Source: Trematomus loennbergii (taxonomy: Eukaryota > Chordata > Actinopteri > Perciformes > Nototheniidae). Taken from it: a stretch of DNA of 64,000 nucleotides. The translations under genes were made by a program, and so were the position numbers. The notes beneath the pieces are model-generated. The model was given only the letters and a program-made list of their open reading frames with translations, did not search any database and was not told where the DNA came from. Of the stretch, positions 22,499-34,618 are shown piece after piece. The DNA lies in assembly GCA_012861695.1 (NCBI GenBank), contig JAAOOA010000066.1:2740919-2804918 (forward strand), in the 5' to 3' direction. Each line of letters opens with the position of its first letter. Positions within the stretch are counted from its first letter, which is position 1.

Positions 22499-22837
22499 GC
22501 CCTTTCTCATGTCTTCAAATGTTCCTCCTCGACTCCCCTCCTCGACTCCTATCCTCGAGACTTAGTGCCGCCCACAGGAGATGCGAGCGGAGGAGCCGAG
22601 GAGGGGAACCGAGGAGAGAGGAGGGGAAGCAGCAGGCGGTTAGAGAAATGAGAACTCCTCTCCTCTGAGCAGTCATTTTAAAGAGACGTCCATTAATGAT
22701 GACAGGAGGCACAGCAGCCCTCTGTCTGATGGACAGATGTGTTCATGACGACTTATATATTTACTTTTAATTCATTCACAGTGCGGTATAATGAGACAAT
22801 AACGGGCTACAGATGCGGACATACACACAGACACACA

Positions 22838-22914
<77 letters not shown>

Positions 22915-23729
22915 ATATGTATATATTTATATAAATATATACAATTTCAGAATCAAACAGAGCACTCTCATAATAACGTAACACTATCAGAGACTGGATG
23001 TATCCCCCCCCCTCTCTGGTCGCTACAATGAGGGAAATAAATGACGGGCCAAAATTGTATTTACAAGTATTACAAGTAAGCAGAGGACACCAAACCAACT
23101 GAGACCTGTCTGTCCGCTGCATCTACACACACACTGTACCACACACACCTACACCACACACACGCACCTACAGCTCCTAAAGCATATAATCAGGCTACAG
23201 CCGTTGTGTATTTATTATGTGAAGCACTAAATGGTTTTAGAAAAATATCGACTTTGTTTGTAGATATCTACTAAACTAAAGCAAATAAAGAGAGTAGGCC
23301 TGTTATACTGAGTGATATGATATATATTATACACACTGCTCTGCTTTCTGCACGGACCTCACAGCTGTTCTCACTGTAAACATCGCGTCGCGATGAAAGC
23401 AGTTAATAAAATAATATCCAGGGGATGCATGCAGAGCTGTCATTGGCTGAGATAAGTCCGGCCGTGCGTCTCGACTCTTTGAAACATCACTGTTGCCGGA
23501 AATGCATCCACGAAGGAGCCGTGGAGGACTGTGGAGGACCCATCAGTGTATCCTCGGTTATAGCTCCTCCAGAGAGCCTCCTCGACGCTCGATGCTCGGT
23601 CCTCGATGTGCATTTCGAGAAATGAGATGTCCTTCAACATGGCGCGCTAAAATTCATTTCCGGGTCACTACCGGAGGACCGAGGAGTCGAGGAGTCGAGG
23701 ATGGGACATTTGATGACATGAGAAAGGGC
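22499..23729. mobile_element. MITE nested in the 5' LTR
   Basis: Ends GCCCTTTCTCATGTCTTCAAA and TTTGATGACATGAGAAAGGGC are inverted copies, flanked by CCTTG on both sides (22494-22498 and 23730-23734). CTCCTCGACTC motifs follow inward on both ends. Removing it leaves an LTR of about 435 bp. It contains the CA microsatellite. I do not recognise the family. Confidence 0.75.
22817..22911. repeat. (CA)n microsatellite
   Basis: About 45 CA units with one ACC interruption near 22845, followed by an AT-rich TATATA stretch. Confidence 0.98.
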
Positions 23730-24109
23730 CCTTGTGTGTTCTCTGTTCCTTCTTCCTGTGTTTGCCTTCCTGTCGTTAGTTTCCCTGGTGTGTCTGATTG
23801 TGTTCACCTGTTGCCCTTGTGTTTCTGCCTCCCTTACCCCAGCTGTGTCTTGTCTTGTGATTACCCCTCTCTGTATTTAGTCTCGTCTTCCCCTGTGTGC
23901 CTGGTCGGTTCATTGTTTGTTTTTCCTGTCTCCCTCCATGTTGGTCACGGTCGTTTTTGGTATTGTATCTTCCTCGTGTTACCTATGTGTTTCATGCCAT
24001 GTTATTTACGTTCATCAGCTTTGTAAATAAAGCTTGTTTTTGTTTATAGACCTGTTACCTCTTTTGTAGTCTGCAGTTGGGTCCTACCCTTTCCACATTA
24101 CCTAACAGA

Positions 24110-25372
24110 ATGAACCGACCAGCTTTGGACTCAGCAGATTCAGAGTTTTTGATGCTACAGGCGGAACGTCTTGGGTACTCTCTTGAGTACCTAATGGCAA
24201 ATGAGGGAGTGGCTGCTTTGAGGGAGGCACGCCAGGAGGTTGCTCGCAAGCCCTGGCTCAGGGGTTTGTTGCCTGAGTGGCTACAACATTTTACATGTAG
24301 TCCTGGAAGCTTTTCTCAAGCCTCTAACCCTTTCTTGGGATCCGACTACTGTCCTGTTGGAGGTCCACGGCGTCTCCAAAAGGCCTCTAAGAGACGCAGG
24401 GCCAGGATTCCAGCCCGTGCCCCAGCAGCCATGGTTTCAGCCCCAGTTCTGTTCCCAGCAGCCATGGTTCCAGCCCCAGTTCTGGCCCCAGCAACCATGG
24501 TTCCAGCTCCAGATCTGGCCCCAGCAGCCATTGTTCCAGCTCCAGATCTGGCCCCAGCAGCCATGGTTCCGGCCCCAGCAGCCATGGTTCCGGCTCCAGT
24601 TTTGGCTCCAGTACTGGCTCCCCGGCCGACGCCAGCCCCCCGTGTTTTGTCAGTGGTTCGGCCCACTCCAGCCCTCGTGTCCTGTCTGTGGTCTGGCCGA
24701 CTCCAGCACCTCGTCTCCTGTTGGCTCTCCGGCCGACGCCTACCCCATGTCCTGTACCGTTGGAGGTCCCGCCGACTACTCTTCTGCCGGGGTCCTGCCA
24801 ATCCTATGTCCTGTGCCGTTAGAGGTCCCGCCGACTACTCTTCTGCCGGGGGTCCTGCCAACCCTATGTCCTGTGCCGTTGGAGGTCCCGCCGACTACTC
24901 TTCTGCCGGGGGTCTTGCCAATCCTATGTCCTGTCCCGTTGGGGGTCCCGCCGACTACTCTTCTGCCGGGGGTCCTGCCAACCCTATGTCCTGTGCTGTT
25001 GGAGGTCCCGCCGACTACTCTCCTGCCGGGGGTCTTGCCAACTCCATGTCCTGTCCCATTGGGGGTCCCGCCGACTACTCTTCTGCCGGGGGTCTTCCTG
25101 CCCGTCTTCCGGAGTTGTCCCGTCAGCACCTTCCTGCCCGGCCTCCGGAGCTGTCCCGTCAGCGCCTTCCTGCCCGTCCTCCGGAGCTGTCCCGTCGACG
25201 CCTTCTTGTTCGCCCTCGAGCCCGGCCCCCTGAGTGCCGCGGTCTTCGCCCTCGAGCCCGGCCCCCTGAGTGCGGTCTTCGCCCTCGAGCCCGGCCTCCT
25301 GAGTTCCCCAGCCGTGGTCTTCGCCCTCAAGCCCGGCCCCCTGACTCTTCCAGCCGCTGCCTTCGCCCTTGA
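24110..25372 (+). CDS. gag-like, proline-rich repeat protein of the LTR element
   Basis: The ATG is the first after the LTR end (24107) and reads MNRPALDSADSEFLMLQAER. About 80 residues of plausible Gag N-terminus follow, then a long Pro/Ala-rich region. The DNA below it is built of three tandem arrays. One has units of about 27-33 bp around CAGCAGCCATGGTTCCAGC (24425-24600). One has 60-bp units around GGTCCCGCCGACTACTCTTC (24765-25090). One has short CCCTCGAGCCCGGCC units (25205-25440). No capsid homology or zinc knuckle is evident. The second forward frame and minus strand are also open through the repeats, so repeat composition rather than selection may explain the frame length (421 codons). 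Confidence 0.45.
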   Translation: MNRPALDSADSEFLMLQAERLGYSLEYLMANEGVAALREARQEVARKPWLRGLLPEWLQHFTCSPGSFSQASNPFLGSDYCPVGGPRRLQKASKRRRARIPARAPAAMVSAPVLFPAAMVPAPVLAPATMVPAPDLAPAAIVPAPDLAPAAMVPAPAAMVPAPVLAPVLAPRPTPAPRVLSVVRPTPALVSCLWSGRLQHLVSCWLSGRRLPHVLYRWRSRRLLFCRGPANPMSCAVRGPADYSSAGGPANPMSCAVGGPADYSSAGGLANPMSCPVGGPADYSSAGGPANPMSCAVGGPADYSPAGGLANSMSCPIGGPADYSSAGGLPARLPELSRQHLPARPPELSRQRLPARPPELSRRRLLVRPRARPPECRGLRPRARPPECGLRPRARPPEFPSRGLRPQARPPDSSSRCLRP

Positions 25373-25447
25373 GCCCGGCCCTTGAGTTCCCCAGCCGTGG
25401 TCTTCGCCCCGAGCCCGGCCTCCTGACTCTTCCAGCCACTGCCTTCG

Positions 25448-25584
25448 CTTGTGATTACCCCTCTCGGTATTTAGTCTCGTCTTCCCCTGTGTGCCTGGTC
25501 GGTTCATAGCTCGTTTTTGTTTATAGACCTGTTACCTCTTTTGTAGTCTACAGTTGGGTCCTACCCTTTCCACATTACCTAACA
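25448..25584 (+). repeat. shortened 3' LTR
   Basis: It matches 23857-24107 of the 5' LTR with an internal gap: the TGTGATTACCCCTCT block is joined to TTTTTGTTTATAGACCTG. The 5' start of the LTR is missing, so it is a deletion derivative. Confidence 0.65.
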
Positions 25585-26223
25585 AAAATCCTCCGCTATC
25601 CAATGGGAATGGACGCTGACATTGCTCTTTGGGTCCGTAATACAATAAAGGGGACATGATCAAATCAGAATATAATTATCTTTTAAATAACGTTAACTAA
25701 AGGGAACAATCTATTTGACACAGCTGAAGCTCTGGCCTTCCTTAAAAATCACAGTTGTATTACACACAATGCACTGTTTTTTGAGAACAAAAATTGGTAA
25801 ATAATGCACCATAATACATTCTGACGAAAAATAAAGATTATTATGAATACAAATAAAATAAAAGAAGCCTCCCGTGAGTTACTACAAGCTATAAAGTAGA
25901 TTTTAAAAACGTTTTATAGAATAAAAGCTCACTGCGGGACGTTGTAGAAATGTGTGTGTGCACCACGACAAAGGAGCCTCATTCACTTTACATGGGGTTG
26001 TTTGCGTGGTGTTCGTGACTCCACCACGCACTGCGGTGTTAAGGAGTCGTGGTGGAGTCACGCATTCTGGTGAGACCAGGTTGGGTAAAGTGCTATTTTT
26101 TATGAGTTCGGGGCAGACCTAACCTCCTCTAGGGGGGTCCGGTGCCATGCTCCCCCGGGAAGATTTTCTTTTAAATATTAAAGTTAAAAGCTTCAATCTG
26201 GTGCACTTTGAGAGCAACATTAA

Positions 26224-26606
26224 AGGTGGGGTAGGTAATTTTGGAGAAACCAGCTCGAGTGCGCTAGAATTTGAAAATACACAACCGGAAAAAATCTGCC
26301 ACTTCCTTACAGAGCCCCTCCTCCAACACACACGAACGCGCACATGACCAATGAGGGCACGAGATAAGTTTGTGCACAGATGGAAGGCTGACAGGCAGGT
26401 AGGCCATCCAGTTACTTTAGCCGGGCCGGCTAAAATGATTGGTCGTGCTTTTTACAGTACTACGGCTTCCACAGATGAAATGTTTTATGGATTTTTTTTA
26501 TCTTATTTTTTAAGATATTCATTGCTATCGGGATGTTAAGAGCATTCCATGGAATATAACAAAAAGTGTATCTCGAGCCGGTTTCTCAAACTTACCTACC
26601 CCACCT
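26224..26606. mobile_element. TTAA MITE type A, right-arm partner of copy 4
   Basis: TTAA at 26220-26223 and 26607-26610; 383 bp. Both arms share it, so it was present before the duplication. Confidence 0.92.
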
Positions 26607-26623
26607 TTAAGAGATATGCATAC

Positions 26624-27222
26624 CAGGGTTTCCGCTAGGATTTTTTCTTGCCGGTCAAGTGTCCGGAAAGAATTTATTTTACCCGACAAATTCGAAACTT
26701 ACCGGTCATGTTTCAATAATAATAATAATAATAATTGTGTAGCACTATGACCGGATATGCTGATGTTTAAAACTCAGTTAATGGGGCTCATTTTTATATT
26801 GCTTCAGTTTATAATCGGAACAGATCGAAAAGTTCAGATTCATTTTTCAATAAATGATTCCACAAACAAAAACAACATAATTATTACATTCAAACAAACT
26901 ACTTATAGTAGATGAAGTACATTATTCAAAAGTTTACATTAACTTTGAATAATAACACGGGAGAAACGGATCCTCTCTTTTCCTCTCTCCCTCCCTCTCT
27001 CTCCTGACAGCCCGTTTGTATCCGTCATGCAGAGCTGCGTGTCTCCGTCAGACTCAGCAGCTGATCTGATCTCTCTCTTGCGTCCGGTTATACTTCACTC
27101 GCGTTTATGTCCATATCGATCAGATCCAGCTCTCCGGATCGGCCTTTATAGAGAGCACCGATCAAACTATTAAACCATTTTACCAGCTAAAAACCGGTAA
27201 TTACCGGCTAACGGAAACCCTG
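26624..27222. mobile_element. 599-bp hAT MITE, right-arm copy
   Basis: Same length and ends as 15954-16552, with ATGCATAC on both sides (26616-26623 and 27223-27230). Confidence 0.92.
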
Positions 27223-27349
27223 ATGCATACATTTTTCAACACCCATATGAAACAGATTTTCCAAATAAATCATAAACTATGTCAAATTATTAGAAGTTGT
27301 TAGTAATTAGATTAAACAGAAAAAAGGGATGGAAGGAGGAAATAATAAT

Positions 27350-28180
27350 CCCTCATCACTTGCTGTTTCCTTCATCACTTGCTGTTTCCTTCATCACTTG
27401 ATGTTTCCTTCATCACTTGCTGCTTCCCTCATCACTTGATGCTTCCTTCATCACTTGCTGTTTCCCTCATCACTTGCTGCTTCCCTCATCACTTGATGTT
27501 TCCTTCATCACTTGCTGCTTCCCTCATCACTTGCTGTTTCCCTCATCACTTGCTGCTTCCTTCATCACTTGCTGCTTCCCTCATCACTTGCTGCTTCCCT
27601 CATCACTTGCTGCTTCCCTCATCACTTGCTGTTTCCCTCATCACTTGCTGCTTCCCTCATCACTTGCTGCTTCCCTCATCACTTGCTGTTTCCCTCATCA
27701 CTTGCTGTTTCCCTCATCACTTGCTGCTTCCCTCATCACTTGCTGCTTCCCTCATCACTTGCTGTTTCCTTCATCACTTGCTGTTTCCCTCATCACTTGC
27801 TGCTTCCTTCATCACTTGCTGCTTCCCTCATCACTTGATGTTTCCTTCATCACTTGCTGCTTCCCTCATCACTTGCTGCTTCCCTCATCACTTGCTGTTT
27901 CCCTCATCACTTGCTGCTTCCCTCATCACTTGCTGTTTCCCTCATCACTTGCTGCTTCCTTCATCACTTGCTGCTTCCCTCATCACTTGCTGTTTCCCTC
28001 ATCACTTGCTGCTTCCCTCATCACTTGCTGCTTCCCTCATCACTTGCTGTTTCCCTCATCACTTGCTGTTTCCCTCATCACTTGCTGCTTCCTCATCACT
28101 TGCTGCTTCCTTCATCACTTGCTGTTTCCCTCATCACTTGCTGTTTCCCTCATCACTTGATGTTTCCTTCATCACTTGCT
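27350..28180. repeat. 19-bp minisatellite, about 44 units (right arm)
   Basis: Reverse complement of the left-arm array (unit GCTGTTTCCTTCATCACTT). It is about one third as long, so the array changed length by some 75 units between arms. The 302-codon plus-strand frame through it is a repeat artefact. Confidence 0.97.
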
Positions 28181-28293
28181 CCTTTCTTTACTTCACATCG
28201 CGCATTCCCTTTCATTTGCTTCTTTTTCTCCCCATCATCACTCGCTGTCTTCACACTCTTTTATTGTTTTGTAGGTGGAAGTGTTAGGCTAAA

Positions 28294-29626
28294 TCACCTT
28301 GGTTTAACCTTTGCAAATCGGTCGATGACCTCCCCATGGGCCACATCAGCCAAGACCTCCTTCTCAATAGAAATGATGGCCAAATGACTAAGCCTCTCCT
28401 GGCCCATTGTACTTCTCAGCCAAGTGTGTAGCCTTCGCAGGGCACTGAACGACCTTTCACAACTGCAGCTGGTGACTGGGATTGTCAAAGAAGCTTGGAA
28501 GATGGCTTTAAGAGAGGGGAACACATCCTCATCCAAAAGGGAAAATAAACGTTGGATACTTGGCATGTCTTTCTCTTTTCTGGCAAGGTATTGTCTTGCA
28601 ACAACAACCTCTTCAGTTTGTAAGTGGATGCTGTAATGTTGTGCAATATTTTTGAGTACCTCTTCATTCAGGAAATTCTCAGAAGCAGGGTGACATGCCT
28701 GTATGCCGATTAAGATTTTTTTTCCCAACTCCAGAAAACCTGTTTTTAAGCTCCTCTAGCATTCTGTCGAGAACAGGAAAGAAGACTCTCCCTCTCAAAT
28801 CATCTCCTGTAGTCAGGTCTGACCTTGCTCCACATGATGCCTCGACTACAAAGTCTTCCATGTTTCTACGCTTCTTCCTCTGTGTCACAGTTTCGGGAAT
28901 ATCAAGATCATTGCACAGGGCCTTGGTCTTGTCATAGACCTCATGTGCTTTCTCATCGCTTCGGTAACTTTTCAGTGTGTTCTCAACTGCTGTTTTGTAA
29001 TCTACTGCCTGCACCAAGTCAATTGTTTCTTTCTGCAGGTATTTGTGCAGGCCCTCAGTTATTGAGAGCAGTGTCTGAAACATGACAAGCATGTAGATTG
29101 TACTGAATTTGCAAAGCTTGCTTTCCAGTCCCTTTGCTAGAGGTGCTGAAAGGCTCCTGAAAGTCTTGATCAAAGCAGGGAGGTTTTTTAGAGTTGCATT
29201 CACAGACTCAATTTGACATGCCCAGCGAGTGTGCGACAGCTGCACACGTTGTTTGTCCCCTACCTCTAGCTGTTTCTGAAATGTTTGCAATCTCTGATGG
29301 TGGACAAGAGATGTGGAGAAGAAAGAATAGAGACACTCCAGGAGATCAAAGAAGTCACGTGCCTCTGGGATGGCTTTGCAAGTGGCACAAAGTACAAGAT
29401 TGAGTTCATGGACATAGCAGTGAACCTAAAGTGCCTCTGGATGCTTCTCTCTAAATCGAGCTTGTACACCTCTCACTTTTCCACTCATAACAGCAGCACC
29501 ATCATAACTTTGAGCAACACATTTAAGATGTCCTATTCCATGTTTCTCAAGTAGCTGCTCTAATTGTTCAGTAACAAATGCATCAAATGCTGCAAGCTGA
29601 GAAAGTCCAAGGAACCTTTCTTTCAC
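28294..29626 (-). pseudogene. hAT transposase relic (ZMYM1-like), right arm
   Basis: Mirror copy of 12087-13422, with the same TAG in place of a codon just before the VHCYAHELNL segment and the same frame change near the poly-A run (GGG plus eight A here, GGGG plus seven A on the left). Near the start it also lacks three bases present on the left (12139-12141 region). Outside these differences the two copies are almost identical. Confidence 0.88.
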
Positions 29627-29763
29627 TAACCCCTAGATTCCACCGGGTCCGTCCGCGCCGCGTTGCGGTTTTGGTCCGGCCTCCTCCGGCGTCATACCCT
29701 ACCAGGCGCGTTTCAGAAGCATTTCAGAAGCGGAGCGGCTAAAATAACTGTTTACAGTGTTAA

Positions 29764-30135
29764 AGGTGGGGTGTGTCATTTATTTCAGAAACACTTTTTG
29801 TTATATTCCATGGAATGCTCTTAACATCCCGATAGCAATGAATATATTAAATGCTTTGACAATAAATACATAAAAAAATTTCATCCTTGGAAGCCGTAGC
29901 GCTGTAAAAAGCACGACCAATCATTTTAGCCGGCCCGGCTAAAATAACTGGATTGCCTACCTGCCTGTCAGCCTTCCATCTGTGCACACACTTATCTCAT
30001 GCCCTCATTGGTCATGTGCGCGTTCGTGTGTGTTGGAGGAGGGGCTCTGTAAGGAAGTGGCAGATTTTTTCCGGTTGTGTATTTTCAAATTCTAGCGCAC
30101 TCGAGCTGGTTTCTCCAAAATGACCTACCCCACCT
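29764..30135. mobile_element. TTAA MITE type A, right-arm partner of copy 2
   Basis: TTAA at 29760-29763 and 30136-30139. On its outer side the right arm passes directly to the GC-rich start of the hAT block, lacking the ~450 bp (11508-11960) present on the left. Confidence 0.88.
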
Positions 30136-30905
30136 TTAACACAATAAAATATACTGCTGTTTCCGGTTTAGTTTACGACGGATATATTTTGTTATCCACA
30201 GACGACCACACATATATTGTTTTGATATTTGTAACACAAAAGCGATGGGAAAAACCCACAGCAACACAGAATAGATGGTCTTAACATGACCCAGCTGTCT
30301 AGTTAATAACAAATAATAATATCAAACAAAATATTACTATTAACTTTATTGTGAAATTAAAACAGAACGGTAAAAGAATAGTCTCCGGTCTATTCTGAGG
30401 CCCAATCTCTGTAGATAAATAAAGAACTAAGCCAGATGTGTAATATTTAATGCAGCCGAACCATTTATTACAATGCATTCATGTGATGACTTTCAAAGAG
30501 TAAAGCAAGCACTAGCTGAATAAAGTATGATTTTATCTTTTACGAAACGTTTTTTTTCATATGGAATGCAGTTGGAGGTCAACCAATCACAGAGCTTGAG
30601 GACTAATCACGGGGTTTGTCAAGCAAAGTGCATGGTGTAGTCTCAAACGATAGCTGAGGATTATGGGTAGTGTAGTGTCTTCGGCCATCCTAAACTCCGA
30701 TACAACATGTTTCTCATAGTCGAAGGGAAAAACACAAAACCATTGTACACAATTTAAACCAATCAATGTTGTGTAATTGATAATCTGGTGTTTTTGAGTT
30801 GATGAGTAGTGCAGATATCACTGTAAAATCAATCGACAGTAAGGAGAATACTTACTTCCGGGTGTAAAATTCTCCGTTATCCAATGGGAATGGATGCTCA
30901 CATTG
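30136..30905 (-). repeat. dispersed repeat R, right-arm partner of copy 1
   Basis: Mirror of 10378-11148, collinear apart from small changes. No coding content. Confidence 0.7.
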
Positions 30906-32147
30906 TCTTTAACTGCCACCGACATGGACCGATGCGGTGCTTCCCTGAGCGTCAAATACCGCCGCCAATGGGAACACATTGCAATCAGTTGAAAGCTCTT
31001 TGCGTCCGTTTATGAAGCTGAAGGAGACTCGGTGCGTCACAACTGCACGCCAAAGGACGAAGTGCCTGGTACGTCATGGCCGTTGTGAGATTCCCACCCT
31101 GACTAAGACCCAGCTTCACTACTTGGATTATCTTGTGTCTGACCAACAGGCTGAATAAAGAGCCTGAAATGAGAATTGACATTGTGGCCTTGTGTAATAA
31201 TTTATAATGTTATCAGAGTATTAAGTCAGCTTTATCATCAGTCATCAGCTTGGGGGTCAGAAGGGAACTGCTACATCAGCTAGTCATCAATCACCTGGCA
31301 GGTTAGGGTTAGGGTTTTAAACACTGAGCAACTTTTATAGGAGAGAACATGGGTCACGCCTCAAACACAGTATCCATTTCTTTTTCACATGACAATATTC
31401 CCTGGGGGGAAGGGTGCTACATCAGCTAGTTATCAATTGACATGTTGGTGATGTTGATGGGATGAAAAGCTGAAGATCAGGATTTTATAAAGAGTGGACT
31501 TCTGATTAGCTCGACCTGGGCGCTGGAAATGTTGACAGTAGCGCGTAATTGGCTGTTAAATATTATGCCAACATGTAGTTGGTTAACAGTGGATGACTTT
31601 AATCAGCTTATTGGAAGCAGCTGAGGAGTAAATACATGTAAAGTTAGTCTTCCATAATCTACGTTAATATGAATATTTCTATTTTAGTTGGAGTGGAGAC
31701 CCCTGAATTAAAGTATCAAGTCACCTCAAGTCAGAAGGCTCAAGTCCAAGTCAAGTCCCGAGTCATTGCTGTTCAAGTCCAAGTCGAGTCGCAAGTGTTT
31801 TGTGATTTTGTCTAGTCAAGTCCAATGTCATCAAATTGGTGACTCGAGTCCAAGCCATGTGACTCAAGTCCACACCTCTGCTTGATGTAGTTGGTTAACA
31901 GTGGATGACTTTAATCAGCTTATTGGAAGCAGGTGAGGAGTAAATACATGTAAAGTTATTCTTCCATAAACTACGTTAATATAAATATTTATATTTGATT
32001 TTAAAATAGAGATACTGTCCTCACCTGCAAATCTTTGTAACATTTTGTAAATCCTGTATTATTTTTGATACTCACCTCTCTTCTCATTTTAGTCACCACT
32101 TCCTGCCCTTTATTGTCTTCTGCCTGTGAAATCATACCATATTCTCA
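30906..32147. other. intergenic, mirror of 9000-10379
   Basis: Contains the mirror of the duplicated ~105-bp segments and the GACTTG-rich repeat (about 31700-31885). No gene seen. Confidence 0.4.
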
Positions 32148-32632
32148 CCTGTGCCCAGTGGCGGACGGCCATAGGGGCGCTAGGGGCGCCGCCCCACCTC
32201 TTCCCAAATTCTAGACTGTCATTCAAAAATATTTGAGTTTTATTAATTTTATACATTTATTTTTTAATGAACAAGTTACATATTATATGGTGTCAGTTAA
32301 ATGTATAATCTGCAATAAAATATCGATAAAATGTGTTTAACGATGTCTAAAGTTACTGATAAGTCACGTGTTTCCTGCTTGGGGCGCAGAAATCTTTGGC
32401 CATTGACTCTTGTTATAAGTGGTGCATGCGCAGTTCAATGCAACAGATAGGAGCAGCTCGGGGCGCACCCAACTGCGCCCAAAGCAGCTGTTGACACCGC
32501 CAACAACTAGGGGGCAGCAGGAGCACCAGAGTGAGTGATTTACGTTTGAATGAGAGAGAGTTAGACGGAGACGGAGTGTAAACAAAACTAGATAGCGAAT
32601 ATGGAGAAGGAAAATGATGTTTCATCACTTAA

Positions 32633-33753
32633 CCTGTTACGCACCATCCGCCCGGTACCGGGCGGATAAACGCGTCATTTGCAGGAAACAACGTCTAAGG
32701 AATCTTAATATTTAATAAAACTATGAATGTTTTATATCCATGTAACGGGAAGAAACTCAGCTAACTGATCTTTTTAAAAAAAAAATCCAAAAAAAACCCA
32801 CAATGCTAGCTATCAGCCTCTGAATTACCCACGAGCGAAAAAATGTAACCTAAAACGGCACTTAAACTCACAATAACTCCCTTATTACTTATCCTAGATG
32901 CACAGCCAACCACTCGTTTTTGGTGTCCTGGAGACACTGAATCTAGTGGTGCCCACCTCAACACTCAGTGATAAACATTTGCGACGCTATAAACGAAAGC
33001 GTACATCATAACATGTGGAGCTAAGTAGCTAGAAACGCTAACATGGCTTACCTTGGTCAAAACTGGTCTTCAATGGCATTAAAACGATAAAAAAACGATG
33101 CTGCAGTTAATCCATAGGTTCATCCAATGTATCTGTGCCCTCTTTGAAATTATTTCTGATAATCCATAAGCAATAAAACTGCTTTTTTGTTTCCAAATGC
33201 CAGAGCTAGAATGTAGCTCCACTCTGCTTTACATTTACATGCGCACAGCCCCCACCTTTTCTCTTCACAATGTGTGTGTGTGTGAGCCTCCCCCTTCGAT
33301 TCTATTGGCTCTAACGGTCAGATCGAGCAAGGGGGGCCAGAGATCATCACCTCAGAGGTGGGGTGGTTTGGCTAAATCTCTCTAAAAAGGTCAAATGTCA
33401 CTTGTTTTGCATCAATCTTGATACAGGGTACTTATTATATGTTGTACTTTGGATTCCTAAAGCTTTTAGTCTACTAACCCATCATCCAAGGGTAGTTTTC
33501 ACTATCTGTAAAAAATAATTTTTGGACGGACACTATAATTTACAATTTTTTACTATGTAAAATCTGAATTTTCTTTAAAATAAAAAACATTTATATTGAT
33601 TCTGACACTTCTACATCCAACTCACAGATGTAACCTTGCTTTGATAAAAGAAATTATTCATATAACCCTTTTAGAAGTTAAGTTGTAGTCATTTGTTTTG
33701 GGCATGTCATTTTCGAGCCTGAAACATGAAAAACAGGCTTGGTGCTTAACAGG
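32633..33753. mobile_element. TTAA-flanked element type C, right copy
   Basis: TTAA at 32629-32632 and 33754-33757. It holds the palindrome CCGCCCGGTACCGGGCGG near 32650, of which the left copy has only part. Confidence 0.72.
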
Positions 33754-33861
33754 TTAAAGAAACACCCTTTGAGAGGAGGACACTGGAGGGAAAGTTGAAA
33801 GTACAAGAGCTCGGACCTGATCAGCCTGATATAGGCAGGAGTTAAGGACAGAGGAAGGCAC

Positions 33862-34126
33862 CTGCTCTTTTTCAAGGAGCTGGTTTGGCAAGAAGCTGGG
33901 CTAACTACCTGTAGCAACACCAGTGCTATATTTTGCTTCCCCTGCCTCCCTTTTCAAACGTCAGGATCAGACAGTCTATGGACCAGACCCAGCATGGATC
34001 CAGACAGGTGTGAGTGACTTAAAGCACATATCAGAAAAAACAAAAAAGCATGAACAAACTAGAGTCCACATGGATAATGCTATGCGACTAGCCATGTTTA
34101 GGAAAGTAAACACTGCTGTCCCATAA
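33862..34126 (+). pseudogene. hAT transposase TTF-type zinc-finger fragment
   Basis: The plus strand shows a short segment with FCFPC spacing (about 33935), then GVSDLKHISEKTKKHEQTR (about 34010-34066) and an N-x2-LAMFRKVNTA tail. This is the layout of the TTF zinc finger of ZMYM1-like hAT transposases. The frame changes near 33955. The rest of the transposase is missing; a GACTTG repeat follows. The segment is absent from the left arm. It is not the same gene copy as 28294-29626, which lacks this N-terminal region. Confidence 0.6.
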
Positions 34127-34618
34127 GTGCTACAGGATAGGGATCTGTAAGCATAATAAGGAGGTTGACAAAAGCAGGCACTAAAATAATAGACTGTATC
34201 AAGCAGAGGTGTGGACTCGAGTCACATGACTTGGACTCGAGTCAGACTCGAGTCACCAATTTGATGACTTTGGACTTGACTAGACAAAATCACAAAACAC
34301 TTGCGACTGGACTTGGACTTGAACAGCAATGACTCGACTTGGACTTGAGGTGACTTGATACTTTAATTCAGGGGTCTCCACTCCAACACGTCGATCGCGA
34401 GCTACCGGTAGAAGAGCAGACTGCAATCCATGCAGGGAGGGGCAGGACTTTATTTTGCTGGGCCACCATGTGGCCAATCATATGCGAGGACACACTAGGA
34501 TCATACCATTATGTGAAAGAAGGGTGGGGGGCAGACGCTCCAAAGACAGCAAGTGTAGTGGTACAGGCCAGCTACACAGAGTGTCAGAGAAATGGGGAGC
34601 CGTCGGAAAAAGTCAAGA

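Larger units (their letters stand above)
22437..25584 (+). mobile_element. non-autonomous LTR retroelement inserted in the right arm
   Basis: It begins TGTTACGG and ends CCTAACA, with a 5-bp target duplication AAAAT (22432-22436 and 25585-25589). The uninterrupted site is visible in the left arm at about 17604 (GGATTTTACACCC). The 5' LTR ends at 24107. Its last ~75 bp (CTGTTACCTCTTTTGTAGTC ... CCTAACA) recur at the 3' end, where only a shortened LTR (about 25448-25584) remains. There is no protease, RT or integrase. It is therefore a gag-only or TRIM/LARD-like derivative, moved by another element's enzymes if at all. Confidence 0.8.

Noticed and set aside
22739..23122. Open frames rich in His-Thr or Cys-Val around 22800-22920
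   Set aside because: They are translations of the CA microsatellite.
24776..25507. 243-codon minus-strand frame rich in Arg/Gly
   Set aside because: It is the antisense of the Pro-rich tandem repeats of the LTR element; open only because the repeats lack stops on that strand.
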